Positions 42,188 to 51,022 of a stretch of 64,000 bases of DNA are shown here, piece after piece (within the stretch, counting starts at the first letter, position 1; every line of letters begins with the position of its first letter). The DNA comes from Oscillatoria princeps RMCB-10 (GTDB taxonomy: Bacteria; Cyanobacteriota; Cyanobacteriia; Cyanobacteriales; Oscillatoriaceae). The position numbers and the translations under genes were made by a program. The DNA lies in assembly GCA_019359235.1 (NCBI GenBank), contig JAHHHT010000018.1, positions 121,624 to 185,623 on the forward strand. The letters are read 5' to 3'. The notes below the pieces were generated by a model. That model made no database searches, had not been told where the DNA came from, and saw only the letters and a program-made list of their open reading frames with translations.

Positions 42188-43275
42188 ATGACAGAGCAGA
42201 TTAGGCCCAGAAGTCAACGCCCTTGAAACCTCAACCGTTTGCCAGCTGAAATGTCCAACTTGTCCTACAACTCAAGGAATAACCCGAGAGAACCTGGGAG
42301 GGGGCTTACCTGTTGCTGAAAGAGTTCCAAAAGCTGGTAGATGAGAATCCCTGGATCGCCCACATAGAACTGTCAAACTGGGGAGAAATCTTCTTAAACC
42401 CAGAAATCTATGATATCATGGAGTGCGCCTACAGAAAAAGTGTGGCGCTGACCGCCAGCAATGGGGCCAACTTGAATACGGTTAAGGAAAAAGTCCTGGA
42501 AGGTCTGGTCAAATTCAAGTTGCGGCACATCACCTGCTCTATCGATGGGGCGAGCCAAGAAACCTACAGCATTTATCGCGTCGGGGGGAATTTTGAGCGC
42601 GTCATTGAAAACATCAAAATAATCAACCACTACAAAGAGAAGTACCAATCCCTCTTCCCGCTGCTGAGGTGGCAGTTTGTGGCCTTTGGCCATAACGATC
42701 ATGAAATCGAAACCGCCCGCAAGCTGGCTGAAAGCTTAAATATGAAATTTTGGCTGAAGCTGAACGTCTATGAAGAGTTTTCGCCGGTGAAAAATGAAGA
42801 GTTAGTCAGGAAAGAAAGCGGGTTGGGCGTTGCCAGTCGCAGCGAGTATTACGAAAAATACGGGTCAGGCTACCTGCAAGACATAATTTGCCGGCAGCTG
42901 TGGCTGAAGCCCCAAATCAATTGGGATGGCAGGATTTTGGGCTGCTGCTACAATTACTGGGGTGACTTTGGCAATGCTTTTTAATCAGGGTTGGAGAATG
43001 GATTGAACGGTGATAAGATTAATTATGCCCGACAAATGCTTCTGGGTAAGGCAGAAGCTAAGGAGGGGATTCCGTGCACGACCTGCGACCGGTACAAAGC
43101 CATGCAGAAAAATGGCAGCTGGTTAAAAGAGAGTGATGTCACGGCGAAGACACCGGCTCTCAAGAAAATGGCTTACGGTTTAGCTGAGAGTTTAGGGCTG
43201 GTAAGAGTGGGAGTGTGGCTGACAAACAGGTCGCAGTTCTTCGCTGAGCGGTACGAGAAGTCCGCTAACTTGTAG
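42188..43275 (+). pseudogene. Radical SAM / SPASM-like protein, broken gene
   Basis: The start ATG 42188 (MTEQIRPRSQRP) runs into a stop. In the next frame STVCQLKCPTCPTTQG carries the CX3CX2C iron-sulphur motif of radical SAM enzymes. Another shift near 42310 leads to the long frame LLKEFQKLVDEN through GCCYNYWGDFGNAF (ending TAA 42982-42984). The same frame then resumes as SGLENGLNGDKINYARQMLL and ends with CTTCDRYKAM. CRQLW, GCCYN and CTTC are SPASM-type auxiliary-cluster cysteines. The intact ancestor would be about 350 residues, and such proteins modify peptides or other substrates. At least two frameshifts and one nonsense codon argue for a pseudogene. No precursor peptide is apparent. 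Confidence 0.78.
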
Positions 43276-43312
43276 GGGGAATACCAGTGGGGGAGGGGCG
43301 ACCCCCATCAGA

Positions 43313-43408
43313 TATAGCGGTTTTCAGTTGGATGAAGTAGCGCCAAGAAACCCGGTTTCTTAAAGAAACCGGGTTTCTCAGTACCTCACTAATATGAAAA
43401 ACGCTCTA
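43313..43408. mobile_element. MITE with TA ends, copy C
   Basis: 96 bp, same orientation as copy A. It starts TATAGCGGTTTTCAGTTGGA, has the centre AGAAACCCGGTTTCTTAAAG and the arm AACCGGGTTTCTCAG, and ends AATATGAAAAACGCTCTA, where the right end is mutated. It shows the uninterrupted central hairpin that copy A lacks. Confidence 0.88.
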
Positions 43409-43411
43409 AAT

Positions 43412-44407
43412 TCACCGGCAAGCACGCCGCACTGAGATGGGAGCGGGTTCCCCTCTACCCTTGAGCCGGTCGGTCGGGGTCAGTCCCCAACTCCCGCAGT
43501 CGCCGGTGCGGGTTCCAAGGGGAGCACCCTGCGGGCCATCACCGCCGGCGCGCCAACGACCCATTTGGAAGCATTCCCGCACCCCGGGGGTGCCTTGATT
43601 GTCCGCAGCGCACCCGACCAGAGGAATTCCCCAACTCAGGGATTTCATCCGCTCGAAAAGTTCTGGCGAGGGTTGAGTGCCATCTGCAAAAGCGAACACT
43701 TTAATGCCTTGCAAGGGGTTTTTCAACCGCCCATTAACGCCAATCAGCCGGCCTTTACTATCTACTATTGGCCCGCCGCTCATGCCATTTTCAATGTCGT
43801 TGGTGTAGCCAAGCCGGTATCCTCCAGACAGGGCTTGTTCCGACAGCATTTCTACCTGACCGGCGGTCAGTCGAAAAGCCTTCAGCCCCCAGTCGCGGGT
43901 GTTCTCTACCGTCGCGGAATTCATCCATTGCCAATTCGGGAACCCCGCCGCATACACTCGCTCGCCAACAGAGAGCGCCTGAGAATCTGCTATCTGGGCG
44001 ACGCGATAAGACAAGTCGCTGCTAAATTGCACCAGCGCTAAATCTAGCTCTCCAAAATGCTCGGAGGGCAGCAACTTGCCCGAGTGTTCTCGCCCATCTT
44101 CGGTCAAAACTGTATAGCGACTGTCTTGGGTGCGCTCCACGACATGATGATTGGTCAGCACTGTATAAATCTGACCCTGACGCTCAACAATCACCCCAGA
44201 ACCGGCACCAGGATTGGTTAAAATCCGCACCGTCATTTGTCGGGCCATTTCGGGCACACTCCCCCCCACCGGCATCGCGCACTCTCGCCCCGGTGCCGGT
44301 TCGCATGCCGGTGCGACCGGCATCTCAGCTGGGGCGGGGCTGGGCGCTGGGGCTGGCGATTCCCCGCCCACAAGGAGCGTTACAGTTAATAGTGAGCAAA
44401 ACCACAT
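43412..44407 (-). CDS. Exported trypsin-like serine protease next to a COP23 fusion gene
   Basis: 331 residues, ATG 44407. A short signal-like segment (WFCSLLTVTLLVGG) is followed by a Pro/Ala stretch. The triad is H88 (TNHHVV), D122 (ELDLALVQF) and S210 (ENGMSGGPIVD). It is most like the 26199-27377 protease (shared GYTNDI, MSGGP, GVNG and SWGIP). After SWGIPLVGCA the C-terminus turns into Gly/Arg-rich sequence (LGTRTGDCGSWGLTPTDR) unlike any domain. That may reflect a frameshift or repeat invasion of the original tail next to MITE copy C. It lies 234 bp downstream of the beta-helix-COP23 gene, giving the same COP23-then-protease order as at 26-28 kb and 32-34 kb. Confidence 0.85.
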   Translation of the reverse strand: MWFCSLLTVTLLVGGESPAPAPSPAPAEMPVAPACEPAPGRECAMPVGGSVPEMARQMTVRILTNPGAGSGVIVERQGQIYTVLTNHHVVERTQDSRYTVLTEDGREHSGKLLPSEHFGELDLALVQFSSDLSYRVAQIADSQALSVGERVYAAGFPNWQWMNSATVENTRDWGLKAFRLTAGQVEMLSEQALSGGYRLGYTNDIENGMSGGPIVDSKGRLIGVNGRLKNPLQGIKVFAFADGTQPSPELFERMKSLSWGIPLVGCAADNQGTPGVRECFQMGRWRAGGDGPQGAPLGTRTGDCGSWGLTPTDRLKGRGEPAPISVRRACR

Positions 44408-44641
44408 GGAAATAAAGGAGAAAGGGCTGGATCTGGTTTTTCGATTATCGAGTCCTTTTGGGCTACCGTCTATTCAGCCAAGGCGGAGCGAAACTCTCCC
44501 CCCTCTCGCCCAGACGGGATTCCTCCGCAGGAAAGAGGAAAGCCAGAATCATTGCGCCTTCTTCTTTCCGCCTTCTCAAAGGAATTCTCCCCCTTCCGCC
44601 GCCCGGCTGGGTGAGGGTTCGCAAAAGCCAGACGCTGATTT

Positions 44642-46084
44642 TTACTGACCGCTCCCTCCCACAAACCATAACGCCGGATCGGGCTGCAATTTTTGCTCCA
44701 ATTCTGCCAGCGAGACAGAAGCTTCTTCCCCATCATCAGAAGATTCTAGAAGTGGACTCCCACTCGTCGCACTGGCGCTGCCAAAGCTGAGCACTGCTTC
44801 GAGCGCTTTCTGCGGGTTCTTGGCATTGTCGCCGGTGAGCGTTAAGAGCATATTATTATTGCTGCAGGTTTCCGAGCCGCTCACCAAACACACCACAGCG
44901 GCACTGTTTACCGTACCGACGGTGAACTTCAAGTCCGCCCAGGAGGCGATCCCCTTGGCAACTATCATGTTGTTCAAGCGCTCCGTAACCTCTTGACAGC
45001 GCCTCTCTGGCGTAAATGTTTCTCCGCTCGTTTCTATGGCGCGGCTCCAATTCACCAAAGGCTGCGGGCTGGTATTATTCTCCCGAAAGGCGACCGTTGC
45101 GAAGCTACTCCCCTCTGCCTTGAGGCAGCTAAAGTACGGTGCCCTTGGATTGGCAGGCGTTCCCTGCGCCACTGAGACGGTTTCCCGCTCTTTGCCATTG
45201 CTGGCGAAGGTATTGTTTCCCATATCCGGCTGGGCTTGCCCTAGGGACACTATCCCATAGTCAGTGTTATTTTCGATAGTATTGCCCCGCAAAACTGGAC
45301 GGGCTTTCTGCGTCACCACCACCCCCGACCGATTGCCGCGTATCTGGTTGTTCTCCACTAATACGGTTGATGTCCCGCCAATCGCCAGACCGAACCCCGT
45401 ATTCTCGAAACTGTTCTCCCGGATTTCCCCTTGAGCTTGCCCGGCTACCGCAATCCCGTTGCCGGTGTTATTGCGAAAGATATTCTTTTCAATTCTGGGG
45501 GCTGCACTCCCCGCCACAAAAACCCCTTCCCGGTTATTGCTGACAAAGGTACTCTCCCGAATCGCCGGATTGCTGTCCTCCACCCAAATGCCGGTGCCTC
45601 GCGTGTTGCGATTGGTAATCGTAACTCCTATAATTTGACTGTTCGGCGCTGCCACAACGGTGACATTTTGCATGGAAAAGACGGGGCTGCGATAGTCGCC
45701 GCCGCCGACAATCTCAACTCCCTGACCCTTTTGGCCTTCATTTCCCTTGAGTGTCACTCCAGCTTTCAGCTGAATCGGAAATGTCTCGCTTGTGTACTGC
45801 CCCGGAGCGAGCTGGATCACCGTCCCAGAATTGGCTTGTTGCAGGGCGTAGCCAATCGTGCGAAAGGCACTTCCCTGACTTTGGCCGGCACCCGCTGAGT
45901 CTGCGCCCGACTGCGGGTTAACATAAACAGTGCCTTGCTGCGCGACCGCCTGTTGCGGTAAAATATCAATCTGGTATTTAACCGCTCCCTCACCCACCGC
46001 CACACTGGCTCGGTCTGCCAGCAAGGCAGCGCCAGAAAAAGCCAAAGTGGCTGCTAAAATTCGATAAATATCGGCGGATTTCAT
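44642..46084 (-). CDS. Right-handed beta-helix (DUF1565) - COP23 fusion protein
   Basis: 480 residues from ATG 46084; a GTG nine bases upstream is possible. A signal peptide is followed by a DUF1565-type start (GTVYVNPQSGADSAGAGQSQ, then FRTIGYALQQANSGTVIQLA). Parallel beta-helix coils run to ~275, seen as repeats such as ENNQIRGNRSGVVV, RGNTIENNTDYGIV and EKNIFRNNTGNGIAV. A COP23 domain follows from ~300 with YFSCLK, RRCQEVTERLN, VVCLVSGSETC and LTLTGDN. Beta-helix domains usually bind or cleave polysaccharide, so the fusion hints that COP23 works at a glycan surface. It lies upstream of a trypsin-like protease gene. The pairing of these two domains is unusual. Confidence 0.85.
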   Translation of the reverse strand: MKSADIYRILAATLAFSGAALLADRASVAVGEGAVKYQIDILPQQAVAQQGTVYVNPQSGADSAGAGQSQGSAFRTIGYALQQANSGTVIQLAPGQYTSETFPIQLKAGVTLKGNEGQKGQGVEIVGGGDYRSPVFSMQNVTVVAAPNSQIIGVTITNRNTRGTGIWVEDSNPAIRESTFVSNNREGVFVAGSAAPRIEKNIFRNNTGNGIAVAGQAQGEIRENSFENTGFGLAIGGTSTVLVENNQIRGNRSGVVVTQKARPVLRGNTIENNTDYGIVSLGQAQPDMGNNTFASNGKERETVSVAQGTPANPRAPYFSCLKAEGSSFATVAFRENNTSPQPLVNWSRAIETSGETFTPERRCQEVTERLNNMIVAKGIASWADLKFTVGTVNSAAVVCLVSGSETCSNNNMLLTLTGDNAKNPQKALEAVLSFGSASATSGSPLLESSDDGEEASVSLAELEQKLQPDPALWFVGGSGQ

Positions 46085-46301
46085 GGCTGTCACTACAATA
46101 TTTGCCCGGATATTGCGATTATAAATTGCAATGTCCGGGCGGGACTAAATTTTTACAAAACTTTACAATTCCGGTTTTTATAGCAGTTCTAAATGATTGG
46201 CGCAACCGCTGGTGGCCCAGAACCCCGGTTTCTTTAAGAAACCGGGGTTCTGAAATTTACACGAAGGTTATTGACGCCCTATAGCAGCCAGAACCATTAG
46301 C

Positions 46302-46475
46302 GGAGGAGCTTTTGTAGAAGGCGGAATCGCGTCCGCTCGCCTTTGACAGAAGAGAAGCTCTTGTAGAAGGCGGAATCGCGTCTTGTTACCTCTGACACTA
46401 TCGCGTCCAATCGCTTCTGACAGCGGGGGAGCTCTTGCAGAGCGCCGAATCGCGTCTTGCGGCCTCGGAGAGCGG
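46302..46475. repeat. Three degenerate units with CGGAATCGCGTC
   Basis: Units start near 46302, 46352 and 46424. Each reads GGAGCT-TTGTAGAAGGCGG-AATCGCGTC with substitutions, followed by a diverged CTCTGACA stretch. Confidence 0.75.
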
Positions 46476-46658
46476 GGGGAATTTTAAAAAGCAATTCAAC
46501 GTAATTTATATTTTTTATACCGGGCTGTGCCTGCAAACTTGAAGTAAAAAGGGCAGGTTTAATACCTGCCCTCCCTAAAAATCCGGATATTTAGTAACGA
46601 TTGCACCGGCACGCTTGGGGTGCGAGGGGAACGCACCCCAGTGCAGCGGCGGGGGGCC

Positions 46659-46692
46659 AGAAACCCGGTTTCTTTGAGAAACCGGGTTTCTC
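46659..46692. repeat. AAACCCGGTTTCT hairpin at the end of the phosphorylase gene
   Basis: CAGAAACCCGGTTTCTTTGAGAAACCGGGTTTCT core palindrome ending 4 bp before the glgP stop. It may act as a transcript-end hairpin. Confidence 0.75.
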
Positions 46693-46695
46693 CCC

Positions 46696-48909
46696 CTACA
46701 CCGGCATGGCGGCTAAGATCGGTTTGAGATTGACTGTGCTGCCTGGGGCATACACTTGAACCACATAATCCGCAATCATCCGGTCAGTATTGAACAGGGG
46801 CGAATTGGTCTTGATCGACTCCTTCATCATCTTGATCCAGCCGGCGGGAATCCCATTCTGATCTCGGTCATAGAAGAGGGGGACGATCTCCTCTTCGAGC
46901 AGCCGGTAGAGAGATTCCGCATCGATGCGATCTTGCAACTCCTGATCGCTGGTGTGGGCGTCTTCGCCGATAGCCCAGCCATTGAGAGCCTTGCCTTTGG
47001 CATCTGTCTTGTAGCCCTCGCACCACCAGCCATCTAGAACGCTGCAATTGAGACCGCCATTGAAGCAGACTTTTTCACCGCTGGTTCCCGAAGCTTCCAG
47101 AGGGCGGCGGGGGTTATTCAGCCAGACATCCACACCTTGCACCAGTTTTTGGCCGGTGTAGATATCGTAATCTTCAATAAACGCCACCCGCTTGAGAATC
47201 GACGGGTGCTTGCACCACTCCATCAGCCGCTGGATAATCCGCTTGCCCTCTTCATCGCGGGGGTGAGACTTGCCGGCGAAGATGATCTGTACCGGACGAT
47301 CGGCATTGCCGAAAATCTTCAGCGCCCGCTCCGCATCCCGGATCAGCAGGTGTCCGCGCTTGTAAGGGCTGAAGCGCCGCGCAAACCCAATGGTGAGCAC
47401 ATTCGGGTCTAGCAGTTCCTCTGCAGCGTCGGTGAACTCCTGCGATTCGCCGCGACGCTGCCGCGCCAGCTTGACTTTAGCGCGGGTGTATGCTATGAGC
47501 CGCTCCTTGAGAACTTGGTGACGCCACCAGATTTCCTGATCGGGAATCGCATCTACCTTCGCCCACATCTTCGGGTCAGCGAGATGGCTTTGCCAGTCCG
47601 CCCCCAGGTATTCCGCGTAGAGGTCGCTGAGCAGGGGAGCCGTCCATGTCGGGGCGTGGACGCCATTGGTGATGTGGCCAATGGGCACTTTGTTTTCGGG
47701 CCGGTCTGGATAGAGGATAGTCCACATCTTGCGGGAAACCTGACCGTGGAGTTCGCTGACGCCGTTGGCTGTCCGGCACAGGCGCAGGGCCAAAACCGTC
47801 ATGCCGAAGGGCTCCCAGGGGTCGCCGAGCCGGCGGGCACCCAGAGCCAGGAACTGCTCGCGAGACAGGCCCAGTTGCGGCCAGTAGTGGGCGAAGAACG
47901 AGTCCATCAGGTCAGACGAGAAAACGTCGTGACCGGCAGGCACTGGCGTGTGGGTGGTGAAGGCGCAGCGGGAGCGCACGTCCGCTTCAATATCGTAGAA
48001 AGACTTGCCGGTCTTGGCAATGTCGTTTCGGGCCACTTCCAGGGTGCAAAAAGCCGCGTGGCCTTCATTGAGGTGATAGACACTCGGCTCAATCCCCAGC
48101 GCTTGCAGGACCCGCACGCCGCCAATCCCCAGCACCACTTCCTGAGCGATGCGGGTTTCTTGGTTCCCGCCGTAGAGGTGTCCCGTCAGCCAGCGGTCAA
48201 TGGGGTCATTGTCCTCGCGGTCTGTATCCATCAGGTAGAGCGGCACGCGACCCACCTGGGCCCGCCAGATTTGCACCTTCACCCACCGCTGGCGGATTTC
48301 CAGTTCTACGATCAGGGGTGCCCCTTTCTCGTCGGCGATCAACTCCAGGGGCATGTTCTCGAAGTGATTGTCGAGGTAGAATTCTTCCTGCCAGCCGGCG
48401 CGGTTGAGGCGCTGGCGGAAGTAACCCTGGCGGTACAGCAGCCCCACGCCCACCATCGGCACGCCCAGATCGGAGGCGGACTTGAGGTGGTCGCCGGCCA
48501 AAATCCCCAAACCGCCGGAGTACACCGGCAGCGATTCGTGGATGCCAAATTCGGCGCAGAAATAGGCTACCGGGTGCTCCCGAGTAATGTCGGGCGCGAC
48601 GCGACTCGCCCAGGTCTGGCCCAACGACATGTAGCTGTCAAACTGTGCCGCGAGAGCTTTGACCTGCTTGATATAGAAGGGGTCTTCCGTCAGCTGGGTC
48701 AAGCGCTCGTTAGAAGCCGACTTCAGAATAGCCACTGGGTTGTGGTCGCAGCGATCCCACTCATCGGGATTAATCTGCCGGAACAGCGAAACCCGGTCGG
48801 TTGTCCAGCTCCACCAATAGTTGTATGCCAAGTCTGCCAATCGCTTTAGGGGAAGGGGCAATTTCTGGGCCAGCTTTTCGGCAGCTGTAATAACACGCTC
48901 TTTTGTCAT
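46696..48909 (-). CDS. glgP: Alpha-glucan (glycogen) phosphorylase
   Basis: 737 residues, ATG 48909; a TTG three codons upstream is possible. The N-terminus has LADLAYNYWWSW, then AYFCAEFGIHESLPVYSGGL and GILAGDHLKSASDLG, the start motifs of the short GT35 phosphorylase type. FARRFSPYKRGHLL and IFAGKSHPRDEEGK lie in the C-terminal lobe. EASGTSGEKVCFNGGLNCSV holds the lysine expected to bind pyridoxal phosphate. It releases glucose-1-phosphate from glycogen with orthophosphate. The lack of long N- and C-terminal extensions matches the 'alpha-glucan family phosphorylase' subgroup. It is monocistronic. A 444-codon antisense frame is an artefact of composition. Confidence 0.95.
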   Translation of the reverse strand: MTKERVITAAEKLAQKLPLPLKRLADLAYNYWWSWTTDRVSLFRQINPDEWDRCDHNPVAILKSASNERLTQLTEDPFYIKQVKALAAQFDSYMSLGQTWASRVAPDITREHPVAYFCAEFGIHESLPVYSGGLGILAGDHLKSASDLGVPMVGVGLLYRQGYFRQRLNRAGWQEEFYLDNHFENMPLELIADEKGAPLIVELEIRQRWVKVQIWRAQVGRVPLYLMDTDREDNDPIDRWLTGHLYGGNQETRIAQEVVLGIGGVRVLQALGIEPSVYHLNEGHAAFCTLEVARNDIAKTGKSFYDIEADVRSRCAFTTHTPVPAGHDVFSSDLMDSFFAHYWPQLGLSREQFLALGARRLGDPWEPFGMTVLALRLCRTANGVSELHGQVSRKMWTILYPDRPENKVPIGHITNGVHAPTWTAPLLSDLYAEYLGADWQSHLADPKMWAKVDAIPDQEIWWRHQVLKERLIAYTRAKVKLARQRRGESQEFTDAAEELLDPNVLTIGFARRFSPYKRGHLLIRDAERALKIFGNADRPVQIIFAGKSHPRDEEGKRIIQRLMEWCKHPSILKRVAFIEDYDIYTGQKLVQGVDVWLNNPRRPLEASGTSGEKVCFNGGLNCSVLDGWWCEGYKTDAKGKALNGWAIGEDAHTSDQELQDRIDAESLYRLLEEEIVPLFYDRDQNGIPAGWIKMMKESIKTNSPLFNTDRMIADYVVQVYAPGSTVNLKPILAAMPV

Positions 48910-49484
48910 AGGACTCAATCACTCTCAATACTCTGGCTGTTCACTGATTTCGATGAAGGCACTGGCTTGACGCGCCCGGACTAACCGGAAGCGGCCAGCA
49001 CGGGTCGCCGGCTCTGAGAGCGCCTTCAGAAAACCCAATCCAGCTGACTGAATTTTAGATTTACAGGATTTAAAGGAGGTCGCGGGATTTTTTTACATTC
49101 TTTCAAGCTTTCCCAAGTTACCTCTGCTAAGGGCTCGCAAAAATTCTTACTATTTTTCGTGACTGCCCGCTTAAACTCTGCGTTCGCGGGCGGCACAGTT
49201 TGTCCTGTATCGAGCGTTTCCCCCCTCCTGTTGGTGCGGCGCGGCACGGATGCCCGCGCCCGCAAGGATTTTGAGGGCTTAATTTATCCCTGTCCGAAGC
49301 TTGGCTCTAGCTCCCCTGAAGCCCTCAACCCCCGCGAAGGAGCCAGGGGCACGTCCCTTGGACGGTGAGAGCGGCAGGCACTCGTGCCTGCTTCTCCGCC
49401 GGGGCGGCTGGCAAATCGCGCTGCCGGTGAGCCATAATTTTGTAGAGCTATTCAAAAATCGGCGCTGTTAGAACCTGGACTCCT
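48910..49484. other. Spacer between divergent glgP and avtA-like genes
   Basis: About 575 bp. No gene seen. It must contain both promoters; no repeat family of this window is intact here. Confidence 0.5.
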
Positions 49485-50768
49485 ATGAATCCTGCCCTGT
49501 CACAATTCGGCACTCAGATGTCCCACCTGACCGGGGTGCGGGCGATTATGAAAGACATTATTGAAACCCTGCGCTCCGGTAGCGGGCAGGAGTTTATCAA
49601 TTTGAGTGCCGGCAACCCGGTAATTTTGCCTGAGGTGGAGCGGCTGTGGCGGGATTGCACGGCAGAACTCCTGGCTAGCTCGGAGTATGGCGAGGTGGTT
49701 TGCCGGTACGGGTCGTCTCAGGGATACCAGCCGCTGATTGACGCGATTGTCGCGGATTTCAATCGCCGGTACGGGTTGAATTTAACCGAGCGCAACGTCC
49801 TGATTACCCCCGGCAGTCAAGCCCTCTACTTCTACGCCGCCAATGCCTTTGGAGGATACACCAGCAGCGGCCAGCTCAAACAAATTGTCCTGCCCCTCAG
49901 TCCCGACTACACCGGCTACGGCGGCGTCACCTTGGTGCCAGAGGCCCTGTTGGCGTACAAACCGGCCCTGGACATCGACGCGCCCAACCACCGCTTTAAA
50001 TATCGCCCCGACTTCAGCCAGCTGGCGATTGATGAAAACACCGGCTGCGTGATTTTCTCCCGCCCCTGCAACCCCACCGGCAATGTCCTCACTGACGATG
50101 AGGTGAAAAAAATTGCCGCTCTCGCTGCGCCATACGACGTGCCGGTGATCGTTGACTCCGCCTACGCCCCTCCCTTCCCGGCGCTCAACTTCACGGAGAT
50201 GACGCCGGTGTTCGGCGGCAATATCTTGCACGGCATCAGCTTGTCCAAGGCTGGCCTCCCCGGAGAGCGGATTGGCATCGCCATCGGACACGAGCGGCTG
50301 ATTCAGGTGCTGGAATCTTTCCAGACCAATTTGTGCATTCACTCGCCGCGCTACGGACAAGCGATCGCTGCCCGCGCGATCGCCTCTGGGGCTCTGGCTG
50401 ACATTGCCGAGCGGGTGATTCGCCCCTACTACCAGAGCAAGTTTACTGTTGTGGAGAGCACCCTCGACGGAGCTATGCCCCAGAACCTGCCCTGGTTGCT
50501 GCATCGCGGCGAAGGGGCGATCTTTGCTTGGCTGTGGTTGCAGGATCTGCCGGTCAGCGACTGGGATTTCTACCAGCAGCTCAAGCAGGTGGGGGTAATT
50601 GTGGTTCCCGGGAGTTCTTTCTTCCCCGGTTTGCGCGAAGATTGGCCGCACAAGCACCAGTGCGTCCGCATCAGCCTCACCGCTAGCGACGGGGAAATTG
50701 AAACCGGCATGCAGCGCTTGGCAAAGGTTGTCGAGCAAGTTTACCTGCAGTCAGCTGTTAGCGGTTAG
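49485..50768 (+). CDS. avtA: Valine-pyruvate aminotransferase-like enzyme
   Basis: 427 residues, ATG 49485. Fold-type I aminotransferase: INLSAGNPVILPEVERLW, ITPGSQALYFYAANAFGG, FSRPCNPTGNVLTDDE (substrate/PLP Asn ~196), VIVDSAYAPPFP (Asp ~224) and SLSKAGLPGERIG with the Schiff-base lysine at ~255. These blocks fit AvtA, which transfers the amino group between valine and pyruvate. Related alanine/aromatic aminotransferases share most motifs, so substrate range is not proven. It is alone on the + strand and divergent from glgP. A one-ended repeat (50811-50853) follows. Confidence 0.9.
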   Translation: MNPALSQFGTQMSHLTGVRAIMKDIIETLRSGSGQEFINLSAGNPVILPEVERLWRDCTAELLASSEYGEVVCRYGSSQGYQPLIDAIVADFNRRYGLNLTERNVLITPGSQALYFYAANAFGGYTSSGQLKQIVLPLSPDYTGYGGVTLVPEALLAYKPALDIDAPNHRFKYRPDFSQLAIDENTGCVIFSRPCNPTGNVLTDDEVKKIAALAAPYDVPVIVDSAYAPPFPALNFTEMTPVFGGNILHGISLSKAGLPGERIGIAIGHERLIQVLESFQTNLCIHSPRYGQAIAARAIASGALADIAERVIRPYYQSKFTVVESTLDGAMPQNLPWLLHRGEGAIFAWLWLQDLPVSDWDFYQQLKQVGVIVVPGSSFFPGLREDWPHKHQCVRISLTASDGEIETGMQRLAKVVEQVYLQSAVSG

Positions 50769-50810
50769 CCCGGATAATATCCGGCTGTGTGCTTGTCAGA
50801 CGGCAGAATG

Positions 50811-50853
50811 AATTCGGGCGCTATACAAACTTTCGCCCGCCTGCGCGGGCTAA
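50811..50853. repeat. One-ended copy of the 4410 element
   Basis: AATTCGGGCGCTATACAAAC followed by TTCGCCCGCCTGCGCGGGCT matches the left half of the element at 4410-4510. There is no opposite end. Confidence 0.7.
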
Positions 50854-51022
50854 GATTTTCCCGGCAGACACTATTTTAAAATCCGGTTAATCACAACAAA
50901 TAAAATACCTGGCCTGCGCTCTCTCTCAGATGGAGAGGGAAGATTTGGTGGTGATGCTGAATTGGGACTGTTCAAAAAGATGAGAGAGGATTTTATTGGC
51001 CGCGAGCCGGTCACAAAAAACA

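Larger units (their letters stand above)
46085..46695. other. Repeat-rich spacer, no gene seen
   Basis: About 610 bp with a GAACCCCGGTTTCTTTAAGA hairpin (46217-46254), degenerate tandem units at 46302-46475, and an AGAAACCCGGTTTCTTTGAG hairpin (46659-46692) at the phosphorylase stop. Confidence 0.75.

Noticed and set aside
47515..48849. 444-codon open frame antisense to the phosphorylase gene
   Set aside because: It mirrors the codon structure of glgP, shows no recognisable motif and has no RBS. It is a composition shadow.
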